Positions 34,769 to 42,617 of a DNA stretch of 64,000 bases are shown here, piece by piece (the stretch's first letter is position 1; every line of letters begins with the position of its first letter). Position numbers and translations under genes: made by a program. Below the pieces are notes generated by a model that was not told where the DNA came from, searched no databases, and worked only from the letters and a program-made list of their open reading frames with translations. The stretch is from positions 312,531 through 376,530 of the forward strand of contig NZ_KQ130457.1 in the NCBI RefSeq assembly GCF_001046635.1, in the 5' to 3' direction. The stretch comes from Novosphingobium barchaimii LL02 (GTDB taxonomy: Bacteria; Pseudomonadota; Alphaproteobacteria; Sphingomonadales; Sphingomonadaceae).

Positions 34769-35488
34769 ATGATGCGCCGAACCGTGGAAGCACCGTACTC
34801 GAGGGGGGAGGCGACACGCGCACGCATCCTTGACGTCGCTGTCGATCTGTTCGGCACCAAGGGCTTCGACCGCGTGTCCACCAGGGAGATCGCCAGTGGC
34901 GCTGAAGTGCCGCAGGCCTCGCTACGTTATTACTTCGAAACCAAGCAGGGACTTTATGTCGCTTGCCTCGAATATATTCAGGCGCGCATTTACCAGCAAA
35001 TGGAGCCTGCGCTGGAACGTGCCGAGCACTTGCTTGCAGACCGGACGACCTCGATAACCCAGTTGATCGACAGCTTCTGTTCGCTGCAGGACGCGATGGT
35101 CGATGCCATGATCGGCGCGGACGACAGCGGCACAGCGGCGTTGCTACTGGTACGCCACGATCTGCCTTCCGAAGGAGGCGCGGGCGCGCTTTCCGGCGAT
35201 GAGTCGGACGTGCGACGCATGGCCTCCTGTTTCGCAGGCATGTTAATGCGGATCAGCGCAGATCGGCTGGACCAACAGTCGGCCTCTCGCGTCGCCGGCC
35301 TGATCAACGGGCAAATTACTAACGTCTACCTCCGCAGAAATCGGCTGCTCGAGGAGGGCTGGGACCTCACGACCAAGCGGGTGCTGTGGATCAAAGGCAT
35401 GATCAGGATGCACACCATGGCCATATTGCAGGCTCACGGGGGACAAACGGAATTGTCGGTGCCTCCGCCGGCCTCGCTGGGAAACTAG
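34769..35488 (+). CDS. TetR-family regulator (CecR-like)
   Basis: This 239-residue TetR repressor has its helix-turn-helix at about 36-57 (VSTREIASGAEVPQASLRYYFETKQGL) and a C-terminal domain resembling CecR/DUF1956 proteins. ATG 34769 has GGAG 7 nt upstream. It is divergent from the GH51-GH3 genes and convergent with the esterase gene, whose stop codon shares the bases CTAG with its own. It probably controls the hemicellulose block; the ligand is unknown. Confidence 0.85.
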   Translation: MMRRTVEAPYSRGEATRARILDVAVDLFGTKGFDRVSTREIASGAEVPQASLRYYFETKQGLYVACLEYIQARIYQQMEPALERAEHLLADRTTSITQLIDSFCSLQDAMVDAMIGADDSGTAALLLVRHDLPSEGGAGALSGDESDVRRMASCFAGMLMRISADRLDQQSASRVAGLINGQITNVYLRRNRLLEEGWDLTTKRVLWIKGMIRMHTMAILQAHGGQTELSVPPPASLGN

Positions 35489-36747
35489 TGCGCGATCGGT
35501 TCCGGGTCGGCGCTGACGCCGTTGCGTCTCAGGAATTTCAGGGTAGCTTGACGCACGAACTGGTTTCCGATGCTGCCGCTCATCTGGTCGAAGCTGTGCT
35601 CGCCGAAGGGGTAGGCGATCATCTCGATATCCCCGCCCGCCGCCCTGGCCCTGGCGACGAAGTCGAACGCAATGGGTGCAGGAAGCAGATGGTCGGCTAG
35701 GCCGGGCAGTATGAGCGTTGGTGGTGTGCGATCGCCGATATGCGTTCCCGACGAGACTTCGGCATAGCGGTTGGGATAACGGGCGGGAGTTCCACCGGTA
35801 TAGCGGACGGTCATCTGGCGACCGAAGGGGCCTGCCACTGGGTCCGGGTTGTTATACATCCGTACCGCATCGAGAACGGGATAAGGGGCAACGACGGCGC
35901 GGATGCGTGGTAGCTGGCCTGGGCACGATGGCCGAAGCGAACCAGCCGTGATCCGGTAGGCGACGTTAAGGACGAGATTTCCACCGGCCGACTCGCCCAG
36001 AAGCGCCAGATGTCCGGTATCGCCTCCCAGGCGACTGGCGTTCGCCGTCACCCAGTTGAGAGCACAGCCCACCTGGGGTTCAGCAACATCCCATGTCGGT
36101 CGCCCTTGGGACGACAGCGTATACTGCACCGAGATGACGAGGTATCCGTGATCTGCGTACCAGCGCATATCCGGCTGCTTGTCATGTTGGGTGCCGCCAC
36201 CCCAACCGCCACCATGCACGTAGACAAGGACTGGCGCCCTTGATTTTCCAGGCCCGGCTGGGGGTTGATAGATCGCAAGCTTGAGGGGACGTCCTCGATC
36301 GCTGGCATACTGTACGGATACAGGCAGCGCACTGGCATGCGACACCGAGCCAAGCCAGAGCGTCCGGGCCAGGTCGATGTTCACCCCGTGCGCCCGGGCG
36401 GCGGCGATCTGCTGCGCTTCGACTATCACCGTCCCGATCGCAGCGATTGCGGCAAGCATCGACATGAATACCGGCACTGCGGCGCGAAGTCGGCGCCAGC
36501 GCAGGAAGTAGAACGTCGATGCCGCGAGCGAGAGGATGATGATCCATGATCCGAATGCAGAGATCAGAATCGGACCCAGCGATCCCAGCACCGGGAGCGC
36601 GGGCAGGAAGCACCCGGCCACCGCCAACGTAAGCACAACGATCAGCGTATAGCCTATGAACAGGAAGATTCGCTTAATCCACACTGGCATCTTCCCTAGT
36701 AGCGTCTGGCCCTTGCGCTCTACGGGCGAGATCGATTGAGCCGTCAT
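35485..36747 (-). CDS. Membrane-anchored alpha/beta-hydrolase (esterase, HSL/BD-FAE-like)
   Basis: This 420-residue protein has three predicted N-terminal membrane segments (about 27-45, 50-80, 90-112) followed by an esterase domain: HGGGW (178-182), Ser253 in GESAGG, an aspartate in GLADHLLP and His in GEHSFDQ. The catalytic domain probably faces the periplasm. The likely role is removal of acetyl or acyl groups from plant polysaccharide fragments or glycosides. Its ATG overlaps the TGA of the SGNH gene by one base (TGATG), indicating coupled translation. Confidence 0.87.
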   Translation of the reverse strand: MTAQSISPVERKGQTLLGKMPVWIKRIFLFIGYTLIVVLTLAVAGCFLPALPVLGSLGPILISAFGSWIIILSLAASTFYFLRWRRLRAAVPVFMSMLAAIAAIGTVIVEAQQIAAARAHGVNIDLARTLWLGSVSHASALPVSVQYASDRGRPLKLAIYQPPAGPGKSRAPVLVYVHGGGWGGGTQHDKQPDMRWYADHGYLVISVQYTLSSQGRPTWDVAEPQVGCALNWVTANASRLGGDTGHLALLGESAGGNLVLNVAYRITAGSLRPSCPGQLPRIRAVVAPYPVLDAVRMYNNPDPVAGPFGRQMTVRYTGGTPARYPNRYAEVSSGTHIGDRTPPTLILPGLADHLLPAPIAFDFVARARAAGGDIEMIAYPFGEHSFDQMSGSIGNQFVRQATLKFLRRNGVSADPEPIAH

Positions 36748-37655
36748 CACCTGTTGGAAGCTGCCACGATCACCGACCGGGCTAGCGGAGCCATGGCAGC
36801 GTATCCAGTCCGATTGGGATGAACTCCGTCATTGCCGAGATCGGTCCGCAGGCGTCCGTCAGCATCTTTCAGGACACTGTAGTAATCGAGAAACTTCGCT
36901 TTGCGCGACAAAGCAAGTGCCTTTAGACGTTGGTTGAGCCGGACCACTCTTGGCCCCGGCTTCAATTGGGGTTGCCAGGACCTTTCGGAAATCGGCAGGA
37001 TCGAGGCGATCACGACATTTATCTTATGAACCTGAGCGAGGTCGAGCATCGCAACGAAGTTGTCGATGATGGCGTCGTCGGAAGTTGGCCCGAGGTCCTG
37101 CAGGATGTCGTTCGTACCCGCCATGATATGGACAGTGCCTGGCCGCAGGCGGATTACGTCGGCTTGGAAGCGCAGCAGTATCTGGGCGCTGGTCTGCCCA
37201 CTGATACCACGGTCGAGCACCTTGGCGCTGAACAGCGAAGGGTCGCCGTAAATCCAGTTATCGGTGATCGAATCGCCTAGAAACACGACGTCTGGGGCAT
37301 CCTTGCCGCGCTGTTCGGCATTTGCCGCTCGATAGCGGCAGAGCCCGGCCCAGTCGATCTTCTGACGCTGCTTCTCCTTTTCGGAGACCTGCGCGATCAG
37401 TTTCGCCATTTCCGGGTCCTGCATCAAGGTCGCCGGATCGATTCGGCCGCCCGGCTTTAGTCCCAGTTCGCGCATACGGGGTATCAGAGGAGAATCCGGC
37501 ATCTGCGCCGCCGCGCACTGGGTGTCGGCGGAAGACGCCGCCGTTTCGGTTTGCCCGGACGTCGCCCCCGCCGCGAATAAACCCGCGCACACAAGTGCGG
37601 CAAGCCGTGACAGCCGCAATGCCAGGCAATTCAAAGCATCGGTATTTGTCGTCAT
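36747..37655 (-). CDS. Exported SGNH/GDSL-family esterase
   Basis: This 302-residue SGNH hydrolase has an N-terminal signal segment (16-33). Block I is VVFLGDSITDNW with Ser129, block II glycine is in RGISGQTS, block III asparagine in MAGTNDI, and block V Asp/His in DGVHPN. Between the signal and the catalytic domain is a helical spacer of about 60 residues. It resembles acetyl-esterases of the hemicellulose and rhamnogalacturonan type. ATG 37655 has GGGGGAG 8 nt upstream, 25 nt after the GH3 stop, so it belongs to that operon. Confidence 0.9.
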   Translation of the reverse strand: MTTNTDALNCLALRLSRLAALVCAGLFAAGATSGQTETAASSADTQCAAAQMPDSPLIPRMRELGLKPGGRIDPATLMQDPEMAKLIAQVSEKEKQRQKIDWAGLCRYRAANAEQRGKDAPDVVFLGDSITDNWIYGDPSLFSAKVLDRGISGQTSAQILLRFQADVIRLRPGTVHIMAGTNDILQDLGPTSDDAIIDNFVAMLDLAQVHKINVVIASILPISERSWQPQLKPGPRVVRLNQRLKALALSRKAKFLDYYSVLKDADGRLRTDLGNDGVHPNRTGYAAMAPLARSVIVAASNR

Positions 37656-37680
37656 GGCAACTTCTCCCCCGAAGTATCGC

Positions 37681-40044
37681 TCAGTTCGCCGGACGCGGAG
37701 CGCCACCTACATTGAAGGTTCCGTGCGCATCCGCTGTTGAACTGTTCCCCACCCAGACGTCGAACGTGCCGGGATCGATGACCCATGTCCGCTCGATCGA
37801 GTTCCAGTACCGGACATTGGATTCGTCGAGCGTAAACGTGACCTGGCGACTTTCGCCGGCGGCCAGGGATACTCGCTGGAAGCCCTGTAGCAACCGGATT
37901 GGACGCGACTGTCTGCCAGCGCGCTGGTGGATGTAAAGCTGTACGACCTCATCACCTGGCCGGGCGCCGGTATTGGTGACAGTCGTTGATACCGCAATCC
38001 GCCCGCCGGGCATCAGTTCGGTCTTGTCCATGGTTGGCGGTGCGATGGTGAACGTCGTGTAGCTGAGGCCAAAGCCAAAGGGGAACATCGCGGTGGACGG
38101 CGCGTCCCAGTACCGTTTGTCGGCTGTGTCCGGATTGTGCGTCAGATTATGCGCGTAGTAGATTGGCACCTGGCCGACGCTGCGGGGCCAGGTGATCGGC
38201 GTCTTGCCACCAGGATTGACGTCGCCGAACAGCGCGCGGGCAATCGCGGTCCCGCCTCGCATGCCGCCGTGCCACCCCTCGAGCACCGCCGGAACCTTGT
38301 CATACACGCCCGTCAGGTCAAGCGGACGACCGTTGATAAGCACCACCACGACCTTTTTGCCTGTGGCGAGTACTGCGTCGAGCAGCTGGCGCTGGTTCCC
38401 GGGCAACGCAAGGTCCGCCTGTGACCCCTGTTCGGAACTCATGCTCAGCGATTCGCCCAGTGTCATGACGACGACGTCAGATCGCTTGGCGAGGTCGACC
38501 GCTTTCTGGATCTCGGCAGCCGCCTGCTGCTGGCTCCAACGGGCAGGGGGCTTGATCAGTCCGGCGAGCGGCCCCTCGTTAAGGCGAAACAACTGTACGC
38601 CCGGGGTGGTTTCCACTGTCGCGGTGCCCTGAAGGCGCTCGCTCACGCCCTTAAAGACGGAGACGGTGTTCGCGGCCTGCTCGGGATAGGCAAGCGATAT
38701 CGTCATGTCCTTGGGCGAGTCAGCCATGGGGCCGATTACAGCGACATGCTTCAGCGCTCCGGGATCGAGCGGCAGTGCCTTGCCGTCGTTCTTGAGCAGC
38801 ACCAGGCTTCGCTCGGCTGCGGCCTGCGCCGCCGCCGGATGGGCGGGGTCGTCCAGTGCCTGCTTTGCTGCGGTCTCGTCAACGTACGGGTTCTCGAACA
38901 GGCCCATGCGGAACTTGGCGATGAGAACACGCCGGACTGCCTCGTCAAGCCGTGCCATCGGAACCTTGCCTGCCTTCACCGAATCCACCAGCGTCGCAAA
39001 GGCATTCGGTGCCATCGACATTTCCATGTCGACGCCTGCCGTGATCGCGCGGATCGCCGCATCGGCCTTGTCGGCTGCGAAACCCTGCTTGACCAGATTA
39101 TGAACGGCGCTGGCATCGGTAACCACCCAACCCTTGAACCCCAGCTCACCGCGCAGCACGTCCTTGAGCAGATATTTGTTCGCCGATGCCGGAACGTCGT
39201 TGAAATCCATGTAGGCGCTCATGACATTGCCGGCGCCGGCATCCACCGCCGCCTTGAAAGGCGGCAGATAGACATTGTGAAGCTCGCTTTCCGACATATA
39301 GGCGGAATCGTAGTCTCGCCCGCCAACCGATGCACCGTAACCGACAAAATGCTTGGGGCCGGCAATGATGTGGCCGGGCGCGCCGATGTGGTCTCCCTGG
39401 AAACCCTTTACCTGCGCGCGGGCAATCGCGGCTCCCAGGTACGGGTCTTCTCCGGCGCCTTCGACGATGCGGCCCCAGCGCGGATCGCGCGCGATGTCTA
39501 TCATCGGCGCGAAGGTCCAGTGGATACCCTGCGCGCGCGCCTCCGCCGCCGCGATTGCCTGATCATGCTCCACCCCGGCAGGATCGAAGCTCGCTGCGTT
39601 GGCCAAGGGCACCGGGAACATGGTGTGAAGGCCCCATACTACGTCATAGCCTAGCAGCAGCGGGATCTTGAGTCGCGTCTTCTCCACGGCCAGACGCTGA
39701 TACCGGTTGGCGATGGCCGGATCGTGGACGAACAGGACAGCCCCGATTTGTCCCTTGCCGATCACGTCGTCCAGGGGTGTGATTGGCGGCATTCCCGGTA
39801 TTGCCGGTGCGCCTGCAGGGAACAGCGACGCGATGTCGAAGCGCTGGCTGATCTGGCCAACCTTTTCTTCGACAGTCATTTTGGCAAGAAGCCGGTTGGC
39901 GCGCGATAGCGCTTCCTTTTCCGACATTCCGGCGGCTGATGCAGAAGCCTGTGCAGTGGGCGCGGAAGGTTCAGATAGCGCCGGCTGCGTAAAGGCCAGA
40001 ACCAGACCAAGGGCCGGAATTCCCTTAAGAATCGACTTACGCAT
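37681..40044 (-). CDS. Exported GH3 beta-glucosidase (BglX-like)
   Basis: This 787-residue periplasmic beta-glucosidase has a signal peptide (cleavage near PALSE, 22-25). It shows the GH3 N-domain (MTVEEKVGQ, DPRWGR, AGPKHFVGYG), nucleophile Asp310 in WVVTDASA, a second domain with SSEQGSQADLALPG carrying the probable acid/base, and a C-terminal FN3-like domain. It is the first gene of the minus-strand run with the SGNH esterase and membrane esterase. The palindromes at 40135-40168 lie 90 nt upstream. It probably cleaves cello- or xyloglucan-derived oligosaccharides. Confidence 0.93.
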   Translation of the reverse strand: MRKSILKGIPALGLVLAFTQPALSEPSAPTAQASASAAGMSEKEALSRANRLLAKMTVEEKVGQISQRFDIASLFPAGAPAIPGMPPITPLDDVIGKGQIGAVLFVHDPAIANRYQRLAVEKTRLKIPLLLGYDVVWGLHTMFPVPLANAASFDPAGVEHDQAIAAAEARAQGIHWTFAPMIDIARDPRWGRIVEGAGEDPYLGAAIARAQVKGFQGDHIGAPGHIIAGPKHFVGYGASVGGRDYDSAYMSESELHNVYLPPFKAAVDAGAGNVMSAYMDFNDVPASANKYLLKDVLRGELGFKGWVVTDASAVHNLVKQGFAADKADAAIRAITAGVDMEMSMAPNAFATLVDSVKAGKVPMARLDEAVRRVLIAKFRMGLFENPYVDETAAKQALDDPAHPAAAQAAAERSLVLLKNDGKALPLDPGALKHVAVIGPMADSPKDMTISLAYPEQAANTVSVFKGVSERLQGTATVETTPGVQLFRLNEGPLAGLIKPPARWSQQQAAAEIQKAVDLAKRSDVVVMTLGESLSMSSEQGSQADLALPGNQRQLLDAVLATGKKVVVVLINGRPLDLTGVYDKVPAVLEGWHGGMRGGTAIARALFGDVNPGGKTPITWPRSVGQVPIYYAHNLTHNPDTADKRYWDAPSTAMFPFGFGLSYTTFTIAPPTMDKTELMPGGRIAVSTTVTNTGARPGDEVVQLYIHQRAGRQSRPIRLLQGFQRVSLAAGESRQVTFTLDESNVRYWNSIERTWVIDPGTFDVWVGNSSTADAHGTFNVGGAPRPAN

Positions 40045-40134
40045 GTTTTTCCGCTCCCGATACAGGCAATTTTCGGCGTCGTCGTAAATGCCGGCAGCTA
40101 CTCCACGCGACCCGACGATCTAAAGAGACTCTAA

Positions 40135-40168
40135 ACTGACACTATGTCAGTATCAAGGGTGTCACACC
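40135..40168. promoter_or_regulatory. Two palindromes between GH3 and TetR genes
   Basis: ACTGACA-CTA-TGTCAGT (40135-40151) is a perfect inverted repeat, and GGTGTCACACC (40158-40168) is a second palindrome close by. They occupy the 207-nt divergent region between the GH3 gene (start 40044) and the TetR gene (start 40252). The first is a good candidate operator for that TetR protein. Confidence 0.5.
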
Positions 40169-40251
40169 GCAGGCTGGTTTAAATCGACCTGGCGTATTGA
40201 TTGCCGGGCGGGCAAGGGCCGAAAGCGGAGCCCCAAGGACCTGAGAGTACG

Positions 40252-40809
40252 ATGCACCAACCAGAGGAATCCGAGTACCGCGAGCGCTTGCTTGATGCAG
40301 CCGCCGGAATTATCGCGGCTGATGGCCTGGAAGGGCTTACCGCGGGTAAGTTGGCAAGGCACGTCGGCCTGGGCCGTACGGTCGTCCATTATCATTTCGG
40401 GACGATGGATCACCTGCTTGCTGCACTATTGCGACGCTCTTCGGCCGAGATCAGGAAGGATATCGCTGCCCGCTTCGATTTGTCACGGTTGGGGGCGGAC
40501 ATCTGGGGCGAATACACGGTCAGCATTCCTGCTGCCGAAGCAATCCGAGCGCGCGCGTTGAGCAGCAGCGTCGTGGCAGATGCCTACCGCGAGGTATTCG
40601 AGGCGCTCCAGGTCATGATTGCAGATATGCTCGACGAGGCCCACCGTCTGCGTTCGATCGAGCCGGAAATACCTACCGGAGTGATGGCCTCTATCATGCT
40701 GATGTCGGCCCAGTTCGTCGGCACCCAGCGCGCACTGGGCGCGGACGTCGGCCTCGATGCCGTGGAGTCCTACATGAAATCGCTTTTCGCGATCACGACG
40801 TCCAGCTGA
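40252..40809 (+). CDS. TetR-family regulator
   Basis: This 185-residue TetR repressor has the helix-turn-helix at about 30-50 (LTAGKLARHVGLGRTVVHYHFGTMDHLL). The ligand-binding domain has no recognised subfamily. ATG 40252 lies just after GAGAG and 12 nt after AAGGA. It is divergent from the GH3 beta-glucosidase gene, with two palindromes in between, and convergent with the kinase gene at 40896. It probably represses the GH3-SGNH-esterase run and itself. Confidence 0.85.
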   Translation: MHQPEESEYRERLLDAAAGIIAADGLEGLTAGKLARHVGLGRTVVHYHFGTMDHLLAALLRRSSAEIRKDIAARFDLSRLGADIWGEYTVSIPAAEAIRARALSSSVVADAYREVFEALQVMIADMLDEAHRLRSIEPEIPTGVMASIMLMSAQFVGTQRALGADVGLDAVESYMKSLFAITTSS

Positions 40810-40895
40810 GGTTCTTCGGTCGGCAGCAGACGGTTTGGTGTTTGATGACTCCCATTCATATCCCAACCTGGACTGTACCCCCCTCGAACGCGGCT

Positions 40896-41939
40896 TTATT
40901 CCTCCAGCAGTTCCATGCTGCCGAGATCATCGACCGCCGTGCCTAGGCGATGGACGAAAAGGTTCGTGATTGCGGGTTCCACCTTCTGGGTGATCGACCA
41001 AAGGTAATAACCGTAGATCAGTGCCACGCGATACCGGCTCCACGCTGCTTCGGCCGTGATTTCCGGCCCGCCCATCTCTGCCAGCCGAATGCGGTAGAAA
41101 TCGAGCAAGGCCCCTTCATGCATGCGCCGTTCCTCCGGAGAGAAGATCGCGGCAATGTGGTAGGCGATGTCGAGCGCCCACTCGCCTCGCTGGAAAATCT
41201 GCCAGTCGACGATGCCGATACCGCCTGCATCGCGATAGATATTGCCGGCATGTGCATCGCCGTGCAGAAGCAACGCGGGCTGTTCATGACCTTGCCGCGC
41301 CAGCGCGGCCACGGCGCGCTCCAGCCGGCCTGCATCCTTGATCGCATGGGACAGGGCATCGCCGCGGGGACCGTCCAGCAGCAGCTGCAGTTTTTCCGTG
41401 GGCATGATCGGGCGGGAACCGATCTGGTCGAGGAAGCGGGGAACCCAACCGAAGCTATCAGCGCGCGGGTCGTTCCAACTGAAAGCATGAAGCGCGGCCA
41501 GTTGCGCGACCGAGCGCATTGCTTCGTCGAGCGTAACCGGAGAGAGGGCCGAAAGGAATACGCCGCCCGCCGCTTTGATATCGTGCATGACGATTACGCC
41601 TCTTTCGGCATCTGCCGAAAAGCCAGCATGAATGCAGGCGGGCGTCTGAACCGGAAGATATTCCGCGCCGTCACGATAGAAACGAGTTTCCACCAGCGAA
41701 CTCGACGCCATAGCTCCAGTGTCGGTAAGCACCCCCTTAATGCAGATTGCGCGCGGCATGGTCTCGTCACCGCCTGACGTCTCAAGCGCGAGCCGTACTT
41801 TCGTAGCCTGCGTGGCGAGCAGCTCCTTGACCTCGACCGCTACTACCCGCGCGTCGGGCCACCGCTGCCGAAGCATTGCGGTGAGCCATTCGGGACTGAC
41901 GACGACATCGAGGGTGGAAGGGGCGGGGTCAAAAGTCAT
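40896..41939 (-). CDS. APH-type phosphotransferase family protein
   Basis: This 347-residue kinase-fold protein is of the APH/ACAD10-like family. The catalytic loop is LLHGDAHAGNIY (Asp228, Asn233) and the metal aspartate is Asp245 in IVDWQ; the N-lobe is shorter and weakly conserved. Its ATG lies 14 nt after the F420 reductase stop, so it is the last gene of the FbiC-NpdG run. A second such kinase is coupled to the acyl-CoA ligase at 20181. Phosphorylation of a hydroxyacyl-CoA or hydroxyacid is a guess based on context. Confidence 0.84.
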   Translation of the reverse strand: MTFDPAPSTLDVVVSPEWLTAMLRQRWPDARVVAVEVKELLATQATKVRLALETSGGDETMPRAICIKGVLTDTGAMASSSLVETRFYRDGAEYLPVQTPACIHAGFSADAERGVIVMHDIKAAGGVFLSALSPVTLDEAMRSVAQLAALHAFSWNDPRADSFGWVPRFLDQIGSRPIMPTEKLQLLLDGPRGDALSHAIKDAGRLERAVAALARQGHEQPALLLHGDAHAGNIYRDAGGIGIVDWQIFQRGEWALDIAYHIAAIFSPEERRMHEGALLDFYRIRLAEMGGPEITAEAAWSRYRVALIYGYYLWSITQKVEPAITNLFVHRLGTAVDDLGSMELLEE

Positions 41940-41953
41940 CGGGTGTGCTCCCG

Positions 41954-42613
41954 TCAGGCCGCCGGTTCGGTTAGCGTTCCGGTGATCTGGATTCCCGCTC
42001 CGTCAGCAGCGTAGGTCTTGTTCAGGAAGATCAGGATCGAAGTCAGCGCCTCGGCGGCGGCCGAATTCACCAGTGCCCCTGCATGCAGACCGCGCAGGCC
42101 GCAGTCCGCCGCTAATGCAACCACCTTGGACCGCGCCGCCTTGTCGTCGCCGAACACGAGCACATCGCAAGCGACATCCTCCTCCTTGATCAGCTTGTGG
42201 GCGGCGACGTTGTGGAAGGCTGACACCACAGTCACGCCTTCGCCAAGCAACTGCTGGGCACGCGCCGCAGCAGAGCCTTCGACGGGCAGTTGGACGCGCA
42301 TTACACGGGGAGGGACCAGCGGGACGGTAGTATCGACCACGATCTTGCCCTGGACATGAGGCTGGATGGCAGCCAGCGTGCCTTCCTGCGCGGAGAAGGG
42401 CACCGAAACGATGATGAGGTCCGCCGCACTCGCAGCATCCTCGTTGTTCATTCCAGTGAGCCCGAAACCCAACCGCTCTGCGGCCTCTGCCGCGCTTTCC
42501 GCCGAGCGCGATCCAACGATGACCGTACGTCCAGCCTTCGCTAGACGACGGGCGATGGCAGACCCCAGATCGCCCGTGCCGCCGATCACTGCGATTGTCC
42601 CAATGGCCGTCAT
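41954..42613 (-). CDS. npdG: NADPH:coenzyme F420 oxidoreductase
   Basis: This 219-residue Rossmann protein matches F420-dependent NADP reductases (Fno/NpdG), which move hydride between NADPH and F420. Seen are the loop VIGGTGDLGSA (9-19), the NADPH 2'-phosphate site GSRS after strand 2, SVPFSAQEGTL, the family motif VVDTTVPLVPP, then VQLPVEGSAA, VVSAFHNVAA and the C-terminal GAGIQITG. ATG 42613 has AGGAG 9 nt upstream and lies 4 nt after the fbiC stop. The adjacent FO synthase gene strengthens the call. It would provide reduced F420 (or perhaps FO) for a reductase. Confidence 0.9.
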   Translation of the reverse strand: MTAIGTIAVIGGTGDLGSAIARRLAKAGRTVIVGSRSAESAAEAAERLGFGLTGMNNEDAASAADLIIVSVPFSAQEGTLAAIQPHVQGKIVVDTTVPLVPPRVMRVQLPVEGSAAARAQQLLGEGVTVVSAFHNVAAHKLIKEEDVACDVLVFGDDKAARSKVVALAADCGLRGLHAGALVNSAAAEALTSILIFLNKTYAADGAGIQITGTLTEPAA

Positions 42614-42617
42614 CAAA

